DNA of 64,000 nucleotides from Hofstenia miamia (GCA_900660155.1 CABFPE010000413.1:86005-150004); one strand, 5' to 3'. Shown: positions 12,804 to 25,290, counted from the stretch's first letter. The notes: a model not told the origin generated them from the sequence alone. A program made the numbers and translations.

Positions 12804-13502
12804 TAATATTGGGTCTTGTAGCAATGAATTCTTTTCATATAAGTTAAAGCATAGTGTTGGATGTTTAAGCCTTGAACACATTATAGCACTGTAAACAGAA
12901 GCTTGCCATCACTTTGCTTAAAGTCTAGAGTTTCAAAATCACCAAATTTGTCAAAAATTAATTTGCTCACTTTAATTTTGTCAGACAATTTCGTCACTAG
13001 ATGGCGTCCAACTTCAGGGTTTCCCATTTGTAACTAATTCTTTTGAGAATCGTCATATTTGAAAATTAAGTAAAATTTCAATCACATATATTAAACAGGC
13101 TTCAGAAAATTGTCTATCTTCGTCAGTAAAATGGTGGTAACATTTTAAAATTAAGTTTAATGTTAAGATTAATAATATGTGAATTATTTGTTTATGTTTA
13201 ATAGCTTTATTAACATTTCCTACATTTCCTGTATACATTGCACATAGAGATGCTCTTTCTGTCTAATAGTTTACCTTAATCGTTGTATCATTGATATTAA
13301 TTGCTTCTTTTATTATGATGATTTGTAATTTTAATGTTTTCTTTTTTGTTTTGATGTTGATGGCAAAATATTTTTGATATTAAGAGACCTCTCATATGTC
13401 CTTTGATTCTAATTTCCATATGGCTTTTGGTCATTACACTAATCACATTCATATTGGTAAGCGACTAATAATTCCAAAGACAATGGAACTATTTCTATAT
13501 TT

Positions 13503-13504
<2 letters not shown>
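12804..13504. other. Intergenic, nothing supportable
   Basis: AT-rich. Short minus-strand frames here carry no recognisable motif. Confidence 0.45.
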
Positions 13505-13535
<31 letters not shown>

Positions 13536-13538
<3 letters not shown>

Positions 13539-14431
13539 GGTGGTTGGATAGCCGTTCCTTAGCTATAGAAGCCTAAGAAAGAAAGAAATATATGTACTAA
13601 GAAATCAAAGTTTATGTTATTCCATGATTCATTTAGATCTTCAAAAAATTGCAATTCAATGTTTGCACCCTCTTTATGAATGCACTGTCTAAGCCTTATC
13701 GATACCTGTTCCGCGGCTGATCTTAAGAATTTAGAAGGAACATTTTCAATGATTTCATCTATCCTGTTTTCTAGCTCGTAAATGGTAATCGGTGAAGTGT
13801 TTTGTAGACTTCCTCTTTGGCACATCCCCATAGAAAGAAATCACATGACGGAAACAGTTGCTGGACATAATGACGCTTCCACAGGCGGTATCGTGAATCC
13901 TCATGAAGAACTTGCCGGCATATCCCACTTTCAAGGGCTCTTGCCTTGTTTACTTGGAAGAGCTCCTGTCACATATCTCCCTATCCAGTTCCGCATCTTT
14001 GCCTGACTTTGTCGAAGGCCTTCCAGATCTGGCGGAATCAAGAGCACCAGTTGTAATCAGTTTGTGGTAGCAATTCTTAATGGTCTTAGGGTCAAGATTT
14101 GAATGTCCTCCATATTGGGATCTCCACCACCGTTGATCTTTACAATAGTCTGAATTCTTTCTCTGTCTTAAATGCTTAAAGTAGGCGACATTTCGTAAGT
14201 ATAATCAACAATGTTGTGATTAAATTGCATGTAGCGAACTAATATAGCAAATAACTTGCGCGGAGAGAAGAGTGATCATTACTCACATTCTAGTTTGTTG
14301 AACAGTTTGATGATTTGTAGCATGAAATGGCAGGTCTCATGTAATCTTAAAATAGGAAATTTCAATCAAAGGATCGTTTACTTCTGAAGATATAGCTAAT
14401 TAGAATCAGGGAGCAACTTTCAAACCACCAT
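13536..14431 (-). mobile_element. Internally deleted IS630/mariner-like element with TIRs in a TA tract
   Basis: The left end, after a (TA)n run, begins CAGGGTGGTTGGATAGCC. The right end, reverse complemented, begins TGGTGGTTTGAAAGTTGCTC, and is followed by another TA run. Further in, both ends contain TTAGCTATA. The pair is an imperfect terminal inverted repeat, and the flanking TA matches the target preference of this superfamily. At about 0.9 kb the element is shorter than a full copy of about 1.3 kb or more, because the middle of the transposase is missing. Confidence 0.7.
13559..14191 (-). pseudogene. Deleted, frameshifted IS630/mariner-type transposase
   Basis: From the minus-strand ATG at about 14191, frames give an N-terminal helix-turn-helix region (LDPKTIKNCYHKL, then GALDSARSGRPSTKSGKDAE). 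They then jump directly to the end of the catalytic domain (LFPSCDFFLWGCAKEEVYKT) and the typical C-terminus (ITIYELENRIDEIIENVPSK, IRLRQCIHKEG). The CDFFLWG block carries the third catalytic Asp. The first and second catalytic Asp regions are deleted. At least two frameshifts occur, one just after the FFLWG block. Family knowledge: this arrangement is that of the transposases common in arthropod genomes that carry an N-terminal DUF4817-type domain. Confidence 0.7.
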
Positions 14432-14435
14432 ATAT

Positions 14436-14480
<45 letters not shown>
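14429..14480. repeat. (TA)n microsatellite
   Basis: Two TA runs separated by a phase slip, adjoining the right TIR of the element at 13536-14431. Confidence 0.9.
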
Positions 14481-14485
<5 letters not shown>

Positions 14486-17400
14486 GATGCAAATACCATC
14501 ATACATGAGCAATTCTCAAATCAGACTATTTCATATGTAAAGATCAAAAATTTCACTATCATTGATTCTATTGCAAGAAAAAAATTTCAAAGAGCAAATT
14601 AAGTAAATTTTCCTAGTTGAGGCGAGGACGTAATGGTAGAGAAAGCAACCTGCTTGCTCAAGCACAGAGCAAAATTTTTATCAAGAAGTAAACATGGCTT
14701 AGTAATAATTTTAGATTTACAACGAAATTTAAGAATTGTTTAAATACTGTATGTCTATTTAGTGCACACTTAGGGTAGATAGAAGGGAAGAATCACATTG
14801 AATTGCCAATTTTATCCAGTTTTGTGTTTTACGTGATTTTAGGGATTCGAAACATGTAGAATTTAAATCGGACGTCAACTTTTGCATCTATGCCTGAACA
14901 TATAATAAATCGCTTCTAAAATAATCATGTCACTGGAAAATCCCCGAGTCACGCACTTAGCAAGTCAGATAAGGGTCTCAAATGCACACCTTAAAGGGCG
15001 GAGAGGGTTTCAAATTTCAAAATTATATAGTTGGCCATTTCTTCTTAACCTACATCAAATAGCGAAACCTGCAAATTTTCATTCAAATTAACAACAATTC
15101 AGAGATTTATTCAGTTAATTTTTAAAGTTGATTTTCTAGATTGTGTAAAAATACCCTTATGTCTGACATCAACTTGATAAAACTTTGTCATCTCTTATGG
15201 AATCTTCCTGAAATGTGGCCTGATGGAGCAATAGATGCTCCTCTTTTATGTTTGCTTTTCAGTTTTTCACTATTCGTCTGAAAATTCTAGAAAATCTACT
15301 TTTGCTTAATTAATTAGGTCCTGAAAATCAAAAACCAAAAGCTAGAATTGTTAGCACACGTATAAAATTTCATCTATGGAAGCTTGAGTAGATTTGATTG
15401 AAGTTTTTGAAGCAGTATGATAATCAGTATAGTTTGTCAATTTTTCTGTTTGGCATCCATTTTGAATTTCATTTGCATAATTTATGCAAAGAAATTGCAT
15501 AGTCGAAATGCAAAAGTTCTAAGGTTACCTTATGTCAAAAAAGTTTGAAAACTTAGTTATTGAGCAAATTTCCAGCTCCTAATACTATCTTTGGGTCCTA
15601 ATGCTGCTACAAAAAGCAATGTAAAATCTTGTTTTCATGGCAAACTTAAAATGTTTTTAAGTCTAGCATGACATGATACAATTTCCATTTACGGTTCGAA
15701 TGTACAAATTAGGACGAGGTGATTTCATATCAAGTCTGAAATCAATATTAGCCTTGAAGCGAAAATTTTGAAGTTAAAATTATATTAAGACGAAACTTTA
15801 TGTGAATAATAATTATTTCTTTTGATTGAATCCAATTTAAATTTGTAATAAACTGCACAATAAACTTTTAAAAAAATACAAAGTAAATCATGAACTTATT
15901 CCATTGCGTATTCTTCTATCACAGTTCTCTGCGAAATTTTGATAGATGACGCAAGATACCCCATGCCCGATTTTCAGTATGTTAGAAATTCAGGTCATTG
16001 ACAACATTGAAATATCAATATAGATAAAATGGCAGTGCTTATAAAATAAAAATATCAAAATTCAATATAAGAAACTTCATCCCTGTGCAAAAGTTGAACC
16101 TCATCAGAGAAAATACCTTTTCAGTATTTTGAGGTAATTCTTGTTCTGGTCAACAATGATCGTTTTACAAAGTGAGAAATTTTATTTCTCTGCTTATCGT
16201 CAAGATAACTTGAAAATTTCTGAAAAGCAGTGCGGAAAATGTCGATTTTTTAAAATATTTGTTCTTTGTGTAGAAGAAAATTTGAACATCACTACTAAGA
16301 GCATTTATAAAAAATTTATTGCATTAGATATTCCAACTACAAATGTAAATTATTAAAAATAATAAAATCAGTCCTTCGCACGTTTTCCTAGTGATGGAGT
16401 TGCCCTGCAATTCTGCAGTTATATGTTGAAATACTTATTGATCTACAACAAATACATGTAAAAATATCTTCGGGAAAATGAAAATTTGACGTAGTTCATG
16501 TTGGAATCCATGAATGCTAGACCTTGTAGATACCACGAGCATTTTTGAGATTAGCTTATAGCCTCCACTACAAAAATAAGGAAATGTGTGCATTTATTTC
16601 CTGCTTAGTAAGATTTCATTTGAAAACACCTCGAAGTTTCATTATTTCATCAAATTTATACGTATCCTCCAACTTATGGAAACATGTACATGTACATACT
16701 TAGATAAAAGACAACATCACTTGGTACTGATTCTAAACTGCATTTTTCTCAAAAGAAAATGTTGCAAAATCGCATACAAAGATAAGGTTTTGTAGGTGCA
16801 TTTGGAAGCGTGCAATTGATTTATGAAAACAACTCCACATATGCGTATGCATTAAGAACAGAAACACTTACTCATATATTGCGAGCACTGATAAGCTGTT
16901 GAGCGCTAAATTTTTGCTGACAAATGGCTAAATTTCTGATAATGTAGTCATCCTTAATCTAGTGCTGCAATAATGAGCTATGTTACTGATTAGTTTGCAA
17001 TTGTAACATTTGAGTTTTGTAGATTCATAAATATAGATTGAAATATATTTTGTTCTCTCCCCAAAATTTTGAATAATTCCAGTATTACAACCAAACATTT
17101 TGAAAACTAGTTTTCTTGTGTACATTTTTAATGGCCTTGATAACTCAAGGTATGCTAAATGGGTTCATAGCATTCAACAACTTTTTGGAATTCATATAAA
17201 CGTACCTTTCAAAAAAATTATTCAAATTTAACAGCTTTATCAATTATCATGTCACAGAAAATCAAATTGTATCAATTCTGTCTGGCTGTAAAATCTTAAC
17301 AATTATGTTTTTAAAAATGGTTGTTTCATCAAATTTAAAATAGTATGCTAAGATGAGTTGATAATTTTACTCTCGTCTGTCGAAAAATAGTTTTTTATAT

Positions 17401-17537
17401 AACTTATTTACAACAATTCTATGCATGAGTTTAATAAAGACAATTTTCTATTACTTAGAAAAAGAAGAAGACATATTTTTTGTAAAATTTTTAGTGTTTA
17501 AATAATTTAGAAAATATTTTTATATTTAATATATGCT
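14481..17537. other. Intergenic downstream of the first UGT, nothing supportable
   Basis: About 3 kb of AT-rich sequence, with no conserved motif, repeat pair or convincing open frame. An ATTAAA hexamer on the minus strand just past the UGT stop (about 17525-17530) could serve as its polyadenylation signal. Confidence 0.45.
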
Positions 17538-19288
17538 CTATTCTTGCTTTACTTTCACTCTTTGTTTACAGCAATTTACCATGCATTTACAAAGTTTGTA
17601 AAAAATATACATTGACACTATGGCGAAACAAATGGCAACTGCTAAAATAACTTTAGGCCAAAATTCAAGCAAAGACTCAAATAAATCATCGACTTTAATT
17701 AAACTGCTACTCTGTTTTGCTATCAAGCTCTCAACCAAGTTATTGAGCTCGGGCCAACCACCAATATCACCCATCCGTTCTCGCACTTTCACTAGATTAT
17801 TCTTCATTTCTTTTTGTTGATCTCTAAACCGCAATAATGTTGTTTGTAAGGGCTTTTCCATGTATATTCCAATCTTAGCTTTGTGAAGATTCGACGCAAA
17901 CATGAACTGATCACGTTTTTGGGGGAAAAGAATCATTGGCTTCAAATTTTGTATAGCTTCTATCAGAGATCCGCCTCCACAATGAGTTAAGAATCCGACT
18001 ACTTCCTGACGTTGAAGTACTTCAATTTGTGGCAGGAACTCTTTTACAAAAAATTTTTCTGAGTTCTCAAATTCCTAAGACAGTAATAAATTAAATTATT
18101 GTACAATAAATAAATTTAATTTAATTTTTTTATTTTGTACCATGAAATATGAAAAACTTCTCGTATCCATGAGTCAATTGTGTACAAATACTATGCATAA
18201 ATGTCTCACTTGATTTGTTGTTTAATATAACTTATCATATTAAGTAAGCTAAGCATCATGTCATTATAGTATAAGTGCAACCTAAGACAATTATTGTTCC
18301 TTAGCCTCTAAAATATTATTTATTCGCACATTCAACTACTCACGAGATTAACATCTTTTCCTTTTTTTAAACCCCACAAAAGTCTGAAATGAGATTGCTC
18401 TTTAAATGAACTAATAAACATTTGAATAGTTTCATAATCTAGGTATGTTGAAGTTCCAAGTGCCATATATATTATAGGTATTGTAGATGAAGTAATCCAA
18501 CTGATTAGTTCTTTTTCCAACGAATGCGTTGACTTTGTGCCACTAAATAATGCTATTTTGTGTATATGGGGAGAATCTCCGTGTTCAACTAAAGGCGACG
18601 CAAATGGCGTTATTACAGGATAACTGCGCCAAATGTGATATATACTTCCAAATGGTGCAAATCCAAAATCCGCTCTTTGTGAATTTACTTCATCAAGGCT
18701 ATAAGAATATGCAGATAGATATACATATGCAACCCATTGCACTTGAGCAAGCATCTTGTGAATTAAATTATCTTTGGAAATATATGGTTCTAGCTCCCGG
18801 GAAAGTGCGATATGTTCTTTTGAAGGAATTGCGAAACCATTTGAATGGAAAAGTACGAAAGGTATGTCATAATGATCCGCATACGTTGACGTCAATAAAG
18901 CCATTGGATGAGAAATTATCAAATCAGGTTTCTCGTGAATGCTGCTTAACCAGGCCGAAAGTTCTCTAGCTGGTTCAATCTGCCAATTCCATAGTTTGTC
19001 TCGATTAGCTTTGAACATTTGGAGAATATTTCCTTGCAATTCAATATCAGCCAACATGTTCCAATTTTCACGTTCGTACAGTTTTGCACCTATCTCTAAA
19101 ATCCTTTCTTCACAATCAACTGGAGCCACGTATGTCACCTCATGCCCGTGCTCTATAAACAGTTTGGCTAAAGGTAGTGTAGCAAAGAGATGGGATGTAC
19201 ACCCTGAAGGTATTGCTACATGATATGAGCTTATGTTGAATACTTGAACTGTGCATATGAAAATTGTGAAAACCAAAGCTTTTGACAT
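17538..19288 (-). CDS. UDP-glycosyltransferase (UGT), copy 1, two exons
   Basis: Exons are 19288-18344 (315 codons) and 18074-17538 (178 codons plus stop). The intron is phase 0 (donor CTC|GTGAGT, acceptor TTAG|GAA) and the product has 493 residues, normal for the family. UGTs transfer a sugar from a UDP-sugar to small lipophilic acceptors in the ER lumen. Residues 1-20 form a signal peptide. GCTSHLFATLPLA (about 29-41) holds the likely catalytic His, and a PDLIISHP block follows. The C-terminal half carries FLPQIEVL and the UGT signature GFLTHCGGGSLIEA ending in a DQ pair (about 342-373). Residues about 456-476 form the membrane anchor, and the tail ends KVKQE, a KxKxx ER-retrieval motif. 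The THCGG core is more typical of plant and bacterial GT1 enzymes than of most animal UGTs (THGG). It has a close tandem paralogue at 25805-29726. Acceptor unknown. Confidence 0.92.
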
Positions 19289-20190
19289 TATAATATTTCA
19301 GAGCCAATTGCTTTGCAAGAGTTTATTTACGCTGTCACAAGAATTCACGTTTATTGATTGAATATGACTAATACAATGAGAGGCAGACGCATAAAGTATA
19401 AATTGTAAATTAATCGAGAGACTGCCTGCACAACAGTTTTACTAAAACTAATTCACAGTCCGAGGCGCTATGTCACCAAAGTAGTTACTCAACTATCATT
19501 CCGCCCACCGCTAGAAATTTCATATTGAGCTAAATAGATTTTTTGTGTTTCCGCAGTTTTTGTCATCAAATTGCAAATAAATTTTAAAAAGTGAACAACT
19601 TTTTCTGTCTTTGTTTTTTCCAGATATTGGTTAGTAATGCGCTAATGAAACTAATCGAAAATACTTGTGTTATAGTAACAAATAGACCCTTTTAAATAAG
19701 GAGGCCTTACTTGAAGGGTCCTGCTGATTTTGGTTGATATCTTATCGATTAATATATATAGGTTCGTGAACATTACCGAATCATCAGTTATTTCTTCCAA
19801 TAAGAAAAGAGCAACGCTTTACTTTCTGATTCAGATCAATTTCCACATTCAATGCTCCATGTTTTTGATAACATAGATAAATTAATAACTAATGGAAATT
19901 AAGAATGTTACAGCTACGTGAGAGCTTAATCATCATCATCATTATTATTAGATCCTTCCAGGTTTTGACGACTTCAGGTGGAAAGTCGTAAGCAATGTAT
20001 GTGGAATATTATTATTTCTTCTGGCAAAAGCGTTTTGTTTGTATGACATGAAAAATATAATCGTATATCTGAATAAACAATGACTTTTATTTCTTAGATT
20101 AAAATTGTTGGATTAACTTTTTCTTATTTAAAATATTAAATATATGCATGTATGTTTATAGTATATATTTTTTAAGTTGTATAAAGACCC
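19289..20190. other. Upstream region of UGT copy 1
   Basis: No gene seen. It should include the promoter of the minus-strand UGT, but I can point to no convincing core element. Confidence 0.4.
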
Positions 20191-20622
20191 TTAACCTTAA
20201 ACAGCCTGGGGATTTTTGTAAAATTTTCATGATACTATGGCAAAATCTTAAGCGCTTATAGCTCTAAAGCTTTGTCCCATGACCTCTGACTCAATGGGTT
20301 TGGAATATCTTTGCACATATCAAGAAACAGTCCAAGTTCTTTGTTGCCTCCATGGTCTCAAAACCTTTAAGATGAACGCTAGGTATGGAGAGAATTTAAA
20401 TCTTTTTCAAAAATTCTAAATTTTCAAAGAAACTTGATAATCTTTTCAACAACGTCTGCCACAGCAATAAGTTTTAGTAAAAGTTTTCAACATTGCATTA
20501 AAGTATGTTCCCCAATAGACCTACTCATGCCCCAAGAATCTTAAATTTGGAAATAGGCTTTGTAAATGTGGAAAAACGGTGTGACCTTTAAAAAGTACGC
20601 TAGGCTGTTTAATTTTAAGGTT
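20191..20622 (+). repeat. TTAA-flanked MITE, reference copy of the TTAACCTTAA...ACAGCC family
   Basis: The left end reads TTAACCTTAAACAGCCTGGG. The right end, reverse complemented, reads AACCTTAAAATTAAACAGCC, so the ends form an imperfect inverted repeat, with TTAA at the left border. The interior (432 bp) has no open frame. The same interior blocks recur near 6.1-6.4 kb and, reverse complemented, at 63.0-63.4 kb; end-only pieces lie at 23459 and 28282. The TTAA border suggests a piggyBac-type non-autonomous element, but no transposase is present to confirm it. Confidence 0.6.
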
Positions 20623-20794
20623 GTTTGAAAAGCAATAAAAATATCAAATAGATAAGCTAGCCTAATATAAAAAAATTAAAAACTTAGTAAGTTTAGTTGC
20701 TTGCGGCATCTTTGCTAGTCAGTGGCGCAGCAAATTTTCAGGGAAAAGCCATCCATTTATTTAGGCTACATGTGGGCATTGTGGTAGCATATAG

Positions 20795-21020
20795 GGTTAC
20801 GGCCAGACTTGTAAACGAGGGGAGCTTCTAATTATCCAACCTAGAGCACTTCACTGGATATACAACGATCCTTTCTTATGTCAAGTAAATTTATAGTTCT
20901 GTTTGTTAATTTGATTATGCAGATATTTCTTATTTTTTCATTCAATATACCTTTCCTATAATCATATTTTAAATGTTTATTAAATAATAGCAAGAGCTAT
21001 GAAAAAATTATGAGAGGGCA
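20795..21020. repeat. Dispersed repeat, copy 1 (pairs with 30325-30600)
   Basis: Shared ordered blocks with the later copy: CCAGACTTGT, GAGCTTCTAAT, TGGATATACAACGATCC, TTTATAGTTCTGTTTGTTAA, TTCATTCAATATACCTTT and AATAATAGCAAGAGC. The orientation is the same. No coding content. Both copies are followed or interrupted by GAGCC/GAGC-rich bits. Confidence 0.65.
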
Positions 21021-21684
21021 ATGTTTTAAAAAAAAGATACCGAGCTAAAGGGAACCTCATTGAAAGGTTCTGTGGCGAGCCGAACCAAAAATATTCAAAA
21101 GTAAAACGAGTCGAGCTTAAAAATTTCGGATCTTTGACAAACCGGCTTACGGCGTTAATCCACGTTTATTTTTGCATATGTAATGTTGATTTTAGTGCAT
21201 AGTTATTTGCAAATTTGGTAATATTACAAGCTTGTTAAAATTTTAGTAAGCAATAGAGATTTCAAGTGCATGCCTTGATAACTTTACTAATGATATCATT
21301 GGAAACATGTGGGCATAAAATATTATACACCGAAAATTTACATAGGAAGCTTCACCAATTTTGCATTATTAATTTAGGAGTCAAGAGATGTTAATGTAGA
21401 ATTATCGGCCATTCAGAGGTGGGTGTTTCATTGCCTTCGATTATTCAGGATTAATCTTCTTACTGCCAAAATTCGTGATTATATTACAGCTCAAAATATA
21501 GTAAACAATTCCTTCCAGTTTGACTGTTCACGGTTCGTCCCTTGCCGTATTATAGTATAACAATAATAATTATAATATAATCTGAGATGTGCGTTGCCAA
21601 TAATAATCCCAGTGGGAATCGTTTTACATCGCAGTTGAAATTTCCTGAAAAATAAATTAATTCACCTGATGAAGTGAGTAACTA
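21021..21684. other. Intergenic, nothing supportable
   Basis: AT-rich, with a few GAGCC-type motifs at about 21070-21110 that echo the neighbouring repeat; no gene. Confidence 0.4.
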
Positions 21685-22627
21685 AATAAATACTTTAATT
21701 TATTATTTAATTTTGATATTTTTTGCCTTTTACCTAAAATATTTGAATTTATCCAATCAAGCTCGTTGACGAGAAGCACATTTTACCACGTTCTCCCTTA
21801 CCTATCTCACGGCTGTTAACGATATTGAAAAATGCAAGAACAATATAAGAAACTGACTATAGATATAATTCCCAACCAATTTTGTAGATAGAAAATACAA
21901 ATGGAAATTTGCCAAGGAATGCGTGGAAGGTGTTGAGAATTCCAGGGCTGTAAATGGGTTGGGTAATATTCTTGCTGATTTTTGGATTAGGCTAAACATT
22001 AAAATTATATAGAACCATTTATAAATATGTTGGGTCAATGTTTGGTTTCAAAGTAATTTGGGTAGTGAATGGCTTATTGAAAACATGCATGCATTCTTGC
22101 AGGAGCGTTAATCTTTTTGATTTTTGTCTAAAACCATTTACTTGTAAATTTCTATNAATAAATACTTTAATTTATTATTTAATTTTGATATTTTTTGCCT
22201 TTTACCTAAAATATTTGAATTTATCCAATCAAGCTCGTTGACGAGAAGCACATTTTACCACGTTCTCCCTTACCTATCTCACGGCTGTTAACGATATTGA
22301 AAAATGCAAGAACAATATAAGAAACTGACTATAGATATAATTCCCAACCAATTTTGTAGATAGAAAATACAAATGGAAATTTGCCAAGGAATGCGTGGAA
22401 GGTGTTGAGAATTCCAGGGCTGTAAATGGGTTGGGTAATATTCTTGCTGATTTTTGGATTAGGCTAAACATTAAAATTATATAGAACCATTTATAAATAT
22501 GTTGGGTCAATGTTTGGTTTCAAAGTAATTTGGGTAGTGAATGGCTTATTGAAAACATGCATGCATTCTTGCAGGAGCGTTAATCTTTTTGATTTTTGTC
22601 TAAAACCATTTACTTGTAAATTTCTAT
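21685..22627. other. Exact 471-bp duplication around a single N (assembly join)
   Basis: Bases 21685-22155 recur at 22157-22627 across one N at 22156, with no difference seen. The same 78-codon frame occurs in both halves. This is best read as two unmerged overlapping contig ends, not a genomic tandem repeat. No gene is supported inside. Confidence 0.85.
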
Positions 22628-23458
22628 CTTGCTTTTAGTATATTTTTTATGCGTTTCCTTCCAAACGGGGATATATATGTTTTTCATGGAGTAAGCTTCT
22701 GTAGAAATATTGAAATTTAATTGGATCACACTTGATCACATTTTGAAACAACTTCGAGCGCATTAAAACTCAATAGAATTTGAGTTAGATTGGGTGACCC
22801 TCAATAGTTAAATTTTGGTTTGAGTCGGGATAAGGTGGGCTGGGTCAACATATCTTGAATCATTCACAACCTCGGTTCACTCAAAGAAATCCTCATAGTA
22901 ATAAGAATCTTCTCATGGGGGCTTAATAAAAAAATTAAAAAGTAATAATATATATTTCAAGAAAGTAAAATTCATAGAATATTTTAACTTGCAAACCATG
23001 CAGATTTCATTAATTTTTTTACTTTGTGTAATTTTTGGCGAAATAATTTCTACTTAATAAATTTTTTTCTAAAATTTAATATAAGTATATTACTATGTCT
23101 TAATTCATATTGAGCTTGGCTTTCCCTGGCTAATTGAATTATGAACTCAAATATTTAAAACCAAAACAACGTTCACAGCAAGAGATCAAAATGCAAATCT
23201 ACTGTTCATAAAGTAACTTAGAATTTTGAAAAATTGTTTACAAATTGTTTCTTTCAAAGGCTCCTCGCCACTGAAAAATGGATGTTTTTATCTCTGATGT
23301 CAGGAAGTGACATTACCACAGGCACATTACAAGAGATGTCACTAAATTTTGTATCTCTCTAGTGGCGAATGTTAAGAAATGATTCGATAATATAATTATT
23401 GAATTTATTGAAATCGAAAATTGCTATATACAAAATACCATAAGGAAACACTTGTTGG
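22628..23458. other. Intergenic, nothing supportable
   Basis: AT-rich, without convincing frames or repeats. Confidence 0.4.
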
Positions 23459-23500
23459 TTAACCTTAAGCAGCCCAGCGTCCGTTTTAAAGGACAACACG
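23459..23500. repeat. End fragment of the TTAACCTTAA repeat family
   Basis: It reads TTAACCTTAAGCAGCCCAGC followed by GTCCGTTTTAAAGGAC. The second part matches the end of the copy at 63021 (ATCCGTTTTAAAGGACAA), and the first part matches the left end of the copy at 20191. A TA microsatellite begins directly after it. Confidence 0.55.
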
Positions 23501-23502
23501 TT

Positions 23503-23538
<36 letters not shown>

Positions 23539-23570
23539 AATCAATGTACACAATCTATATATATATATAT
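23503..23570. repeat. (TA)n microsatellites
   Basis: Two TA runs (about 23503-23534 and 23556-23570) with a short unique spacer. Confidence 0.9.
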
Positions 23571-23961
23571 GTAGACATTTGGAAAAACCATTTACCACCA
23601 ATAGTAGCTCTCGATGGTGCTTTTTTCTCCACATGCACTCAGTAACATATTCAAACATTCAGAAATTTTTTTCCCGTTTCTTCTAATCGTTTTAATAAAA
23701 AATCTATAATTTTCTTTTTCGCAATTAATTTGACTGAAATGTGTGCAGAAAAATTTATTTTTTTATTGTCAGATGTGTGTGGTATACAAGGCAAACAATA
23801 AAATACGAACATGTGTAACTGTTAAGATAAGAATGTCCACACACTGTTGTCTACATTCTATTGTTTCAATGGGAATACAACATATATCATACACAATCAT
23901 ATTTGCTGCAACCGACATACAGTCTCAACTTTTCGATCACACCACGTATATATATGTATAT

Positions 23962-23993
23962 ATATTGAGTATGCAATACTTATGAGAGGGACN

Positions 23994-24028
<35 letters not shown>

Positions 24029-24055
24029 CTGCTCATAAGTATTGCAATACTCATC
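23962..24055. repeat. Two facing Tc1-like terminal repeats around (TA)n and a single N
   Basis: GAGTATGCAATACTTATGAG on the left, before the N at 23993, is the reverse complement, with small differences, of CTCATAAGTATTGCAATACTC on the right, after a TA tract. The right copy begins AGTCCTGCTCATAAGTATTG, a form typical of Tc1/mariner ends. No transposase is recognisable beside either end. Because an N sits between them, the head-to-head arrangement may come from contig joining. Confidence 0.55.
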
Positions 24056-24431
24056 TTCACAACTTATTTCTGCAGTGATTAACACAATATCTTTGATTTT
24101 TAGCAGTAGGCTCAAGTTTGGCATGTGAATTCAAATTTTCATGTAACCTTTTCATTAGAAATTTAGTTTTCCTCATATTAACCTGGGGAGGGAAGCCCTA
24201 AAAACTATCTAAATAAATGTAATGTTATGTAAATTATAGTGAAAAAAATCTAATTCAGCTTCAAAAAATTTAGTCTATTCTAAATTTTTTGTCCGAATTT
24301 ATTCAGTATATTTTGTGAAAATTCTATTACATCACTAATTTCGATGTAAATTCAATCAATGTAATAGGATTTTATCAAAATTTGAGTGGTAGTACTTTTG
24401 AAGCAGCGTAATATATTTATGTAAAACTTTA

Positions 24432-24457
24432 TATATATATGCATATATATATATATA
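24432..24457. repeat. (TA)n microsatellite with GCATATA units
   Basis: TA run interrupted by a GCATATA unit and ending in TATGCA. Confidence 0.85.
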
Positions 24458-24722
24458 TGCATTCCACCAAATGCAAATTCAAATCCTCCGCATAACCCGG
24501 TTCTAGAACTCTAGTGGATTTGAAATATTTTTCGTCAATAAAAAATACACTATTTTACTCTCTTAAAACATGAAAAAAGGCGGGTAAACTAAAATTGCTT
24601 TTACTAATTTCTTTGGATTATCAAAAGAAGGCGTTCACAAAAGTCAATTTCTATCAAAATTGTTCTTGCAATTTAATTCGTTATGCTATATTATAATAAT
24701 GGTTGGAGGTGTGTTTTGTAAC

Positions 24723-25290
24723 AACTGGAACTTTCTCATCCGGAATAAGTAGTGGAAGAAATTTTGATCATCGTCAAACATTAAATGCCTTAGTAAAAAA
24801 CCGTTAGTGATTATAGGAAACACCTGAAGGCTTCAGAAACCATGAGAATACAGATTATCACAGAAAATCGACTGAAAAAAATGAGACAGTTTCTTGAAAA
24901 GTAACACCATCCTGAGTTCTCTTTCTATAAACTTCTTGAACGCTCTCGTCTTGAGGGAATGGGCAAGATGTGGAAAAATTAATTCACACAGTCAAAACAC
25001 TAATTTTCGGTGGTCAGCATAATCTCCCATACAGGAACGGGAAAACTGATTATGGTTCGCTTCTTCAAGGCAAAGCAACCAATGATGCTGCTGTTAGAGG
25101 ACTCTTGCATTTAAGAATTGGTGCTGGTGAGAAAAAAATTTTTATTGATAAGGCTGCTGTTAATGCGGCAAATATAAGTAAAACGGAGCAGAATGGTTGA
25201 TTGAATTACAGCAAAATTATATTATATGTAGTTGTGAGAAATATAAGCATGCAAAGTATATTTTCATTACTGGTTGATGAAAAATCAGGC
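24723..25290 (+). pseudogene. hAT-type (DUF4371/zinc-finger MYM-like) transposase scrap
   Basis: In the forward strand, an open stretch to 25200 reads LIHTVKTLIFGGQHNLPYRN, then LLHLRIGAGEKK, then AANISKTEQN. After one stop it continues LIELQQNYIICSCEKYKHAK. Just upstream, a broken frame gives HRKSTEKN-like sequence. The family order is 'I.SIIFCGQQNI.LRGH', then 'NF..LL.FR...GD', then 'A.Y.S...QNELI..C', then 'I..EI..AKYFSI..DE', as in hAT-related proteins with DUF4371. Several stops and a missing catalytic domain show it is a relic. The assignment is by recalled pattern. Confidence 0.5.

Noticed and set aside
12379-12847. Frames on both strands containing IYIYIY
   Set aside because: Driven by a TA run; the meaningful reading is the Tc1 scrap in another frame.
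18550-19223. Plus-strand frames of 139 and 94 codons
   Set aside because: Antisense shadows of the first UGT exon.
21802-22510. Repeated 78-codon minus-strand frame
   Set aside because: Present twice only because of the contig-end duplication; no motif.
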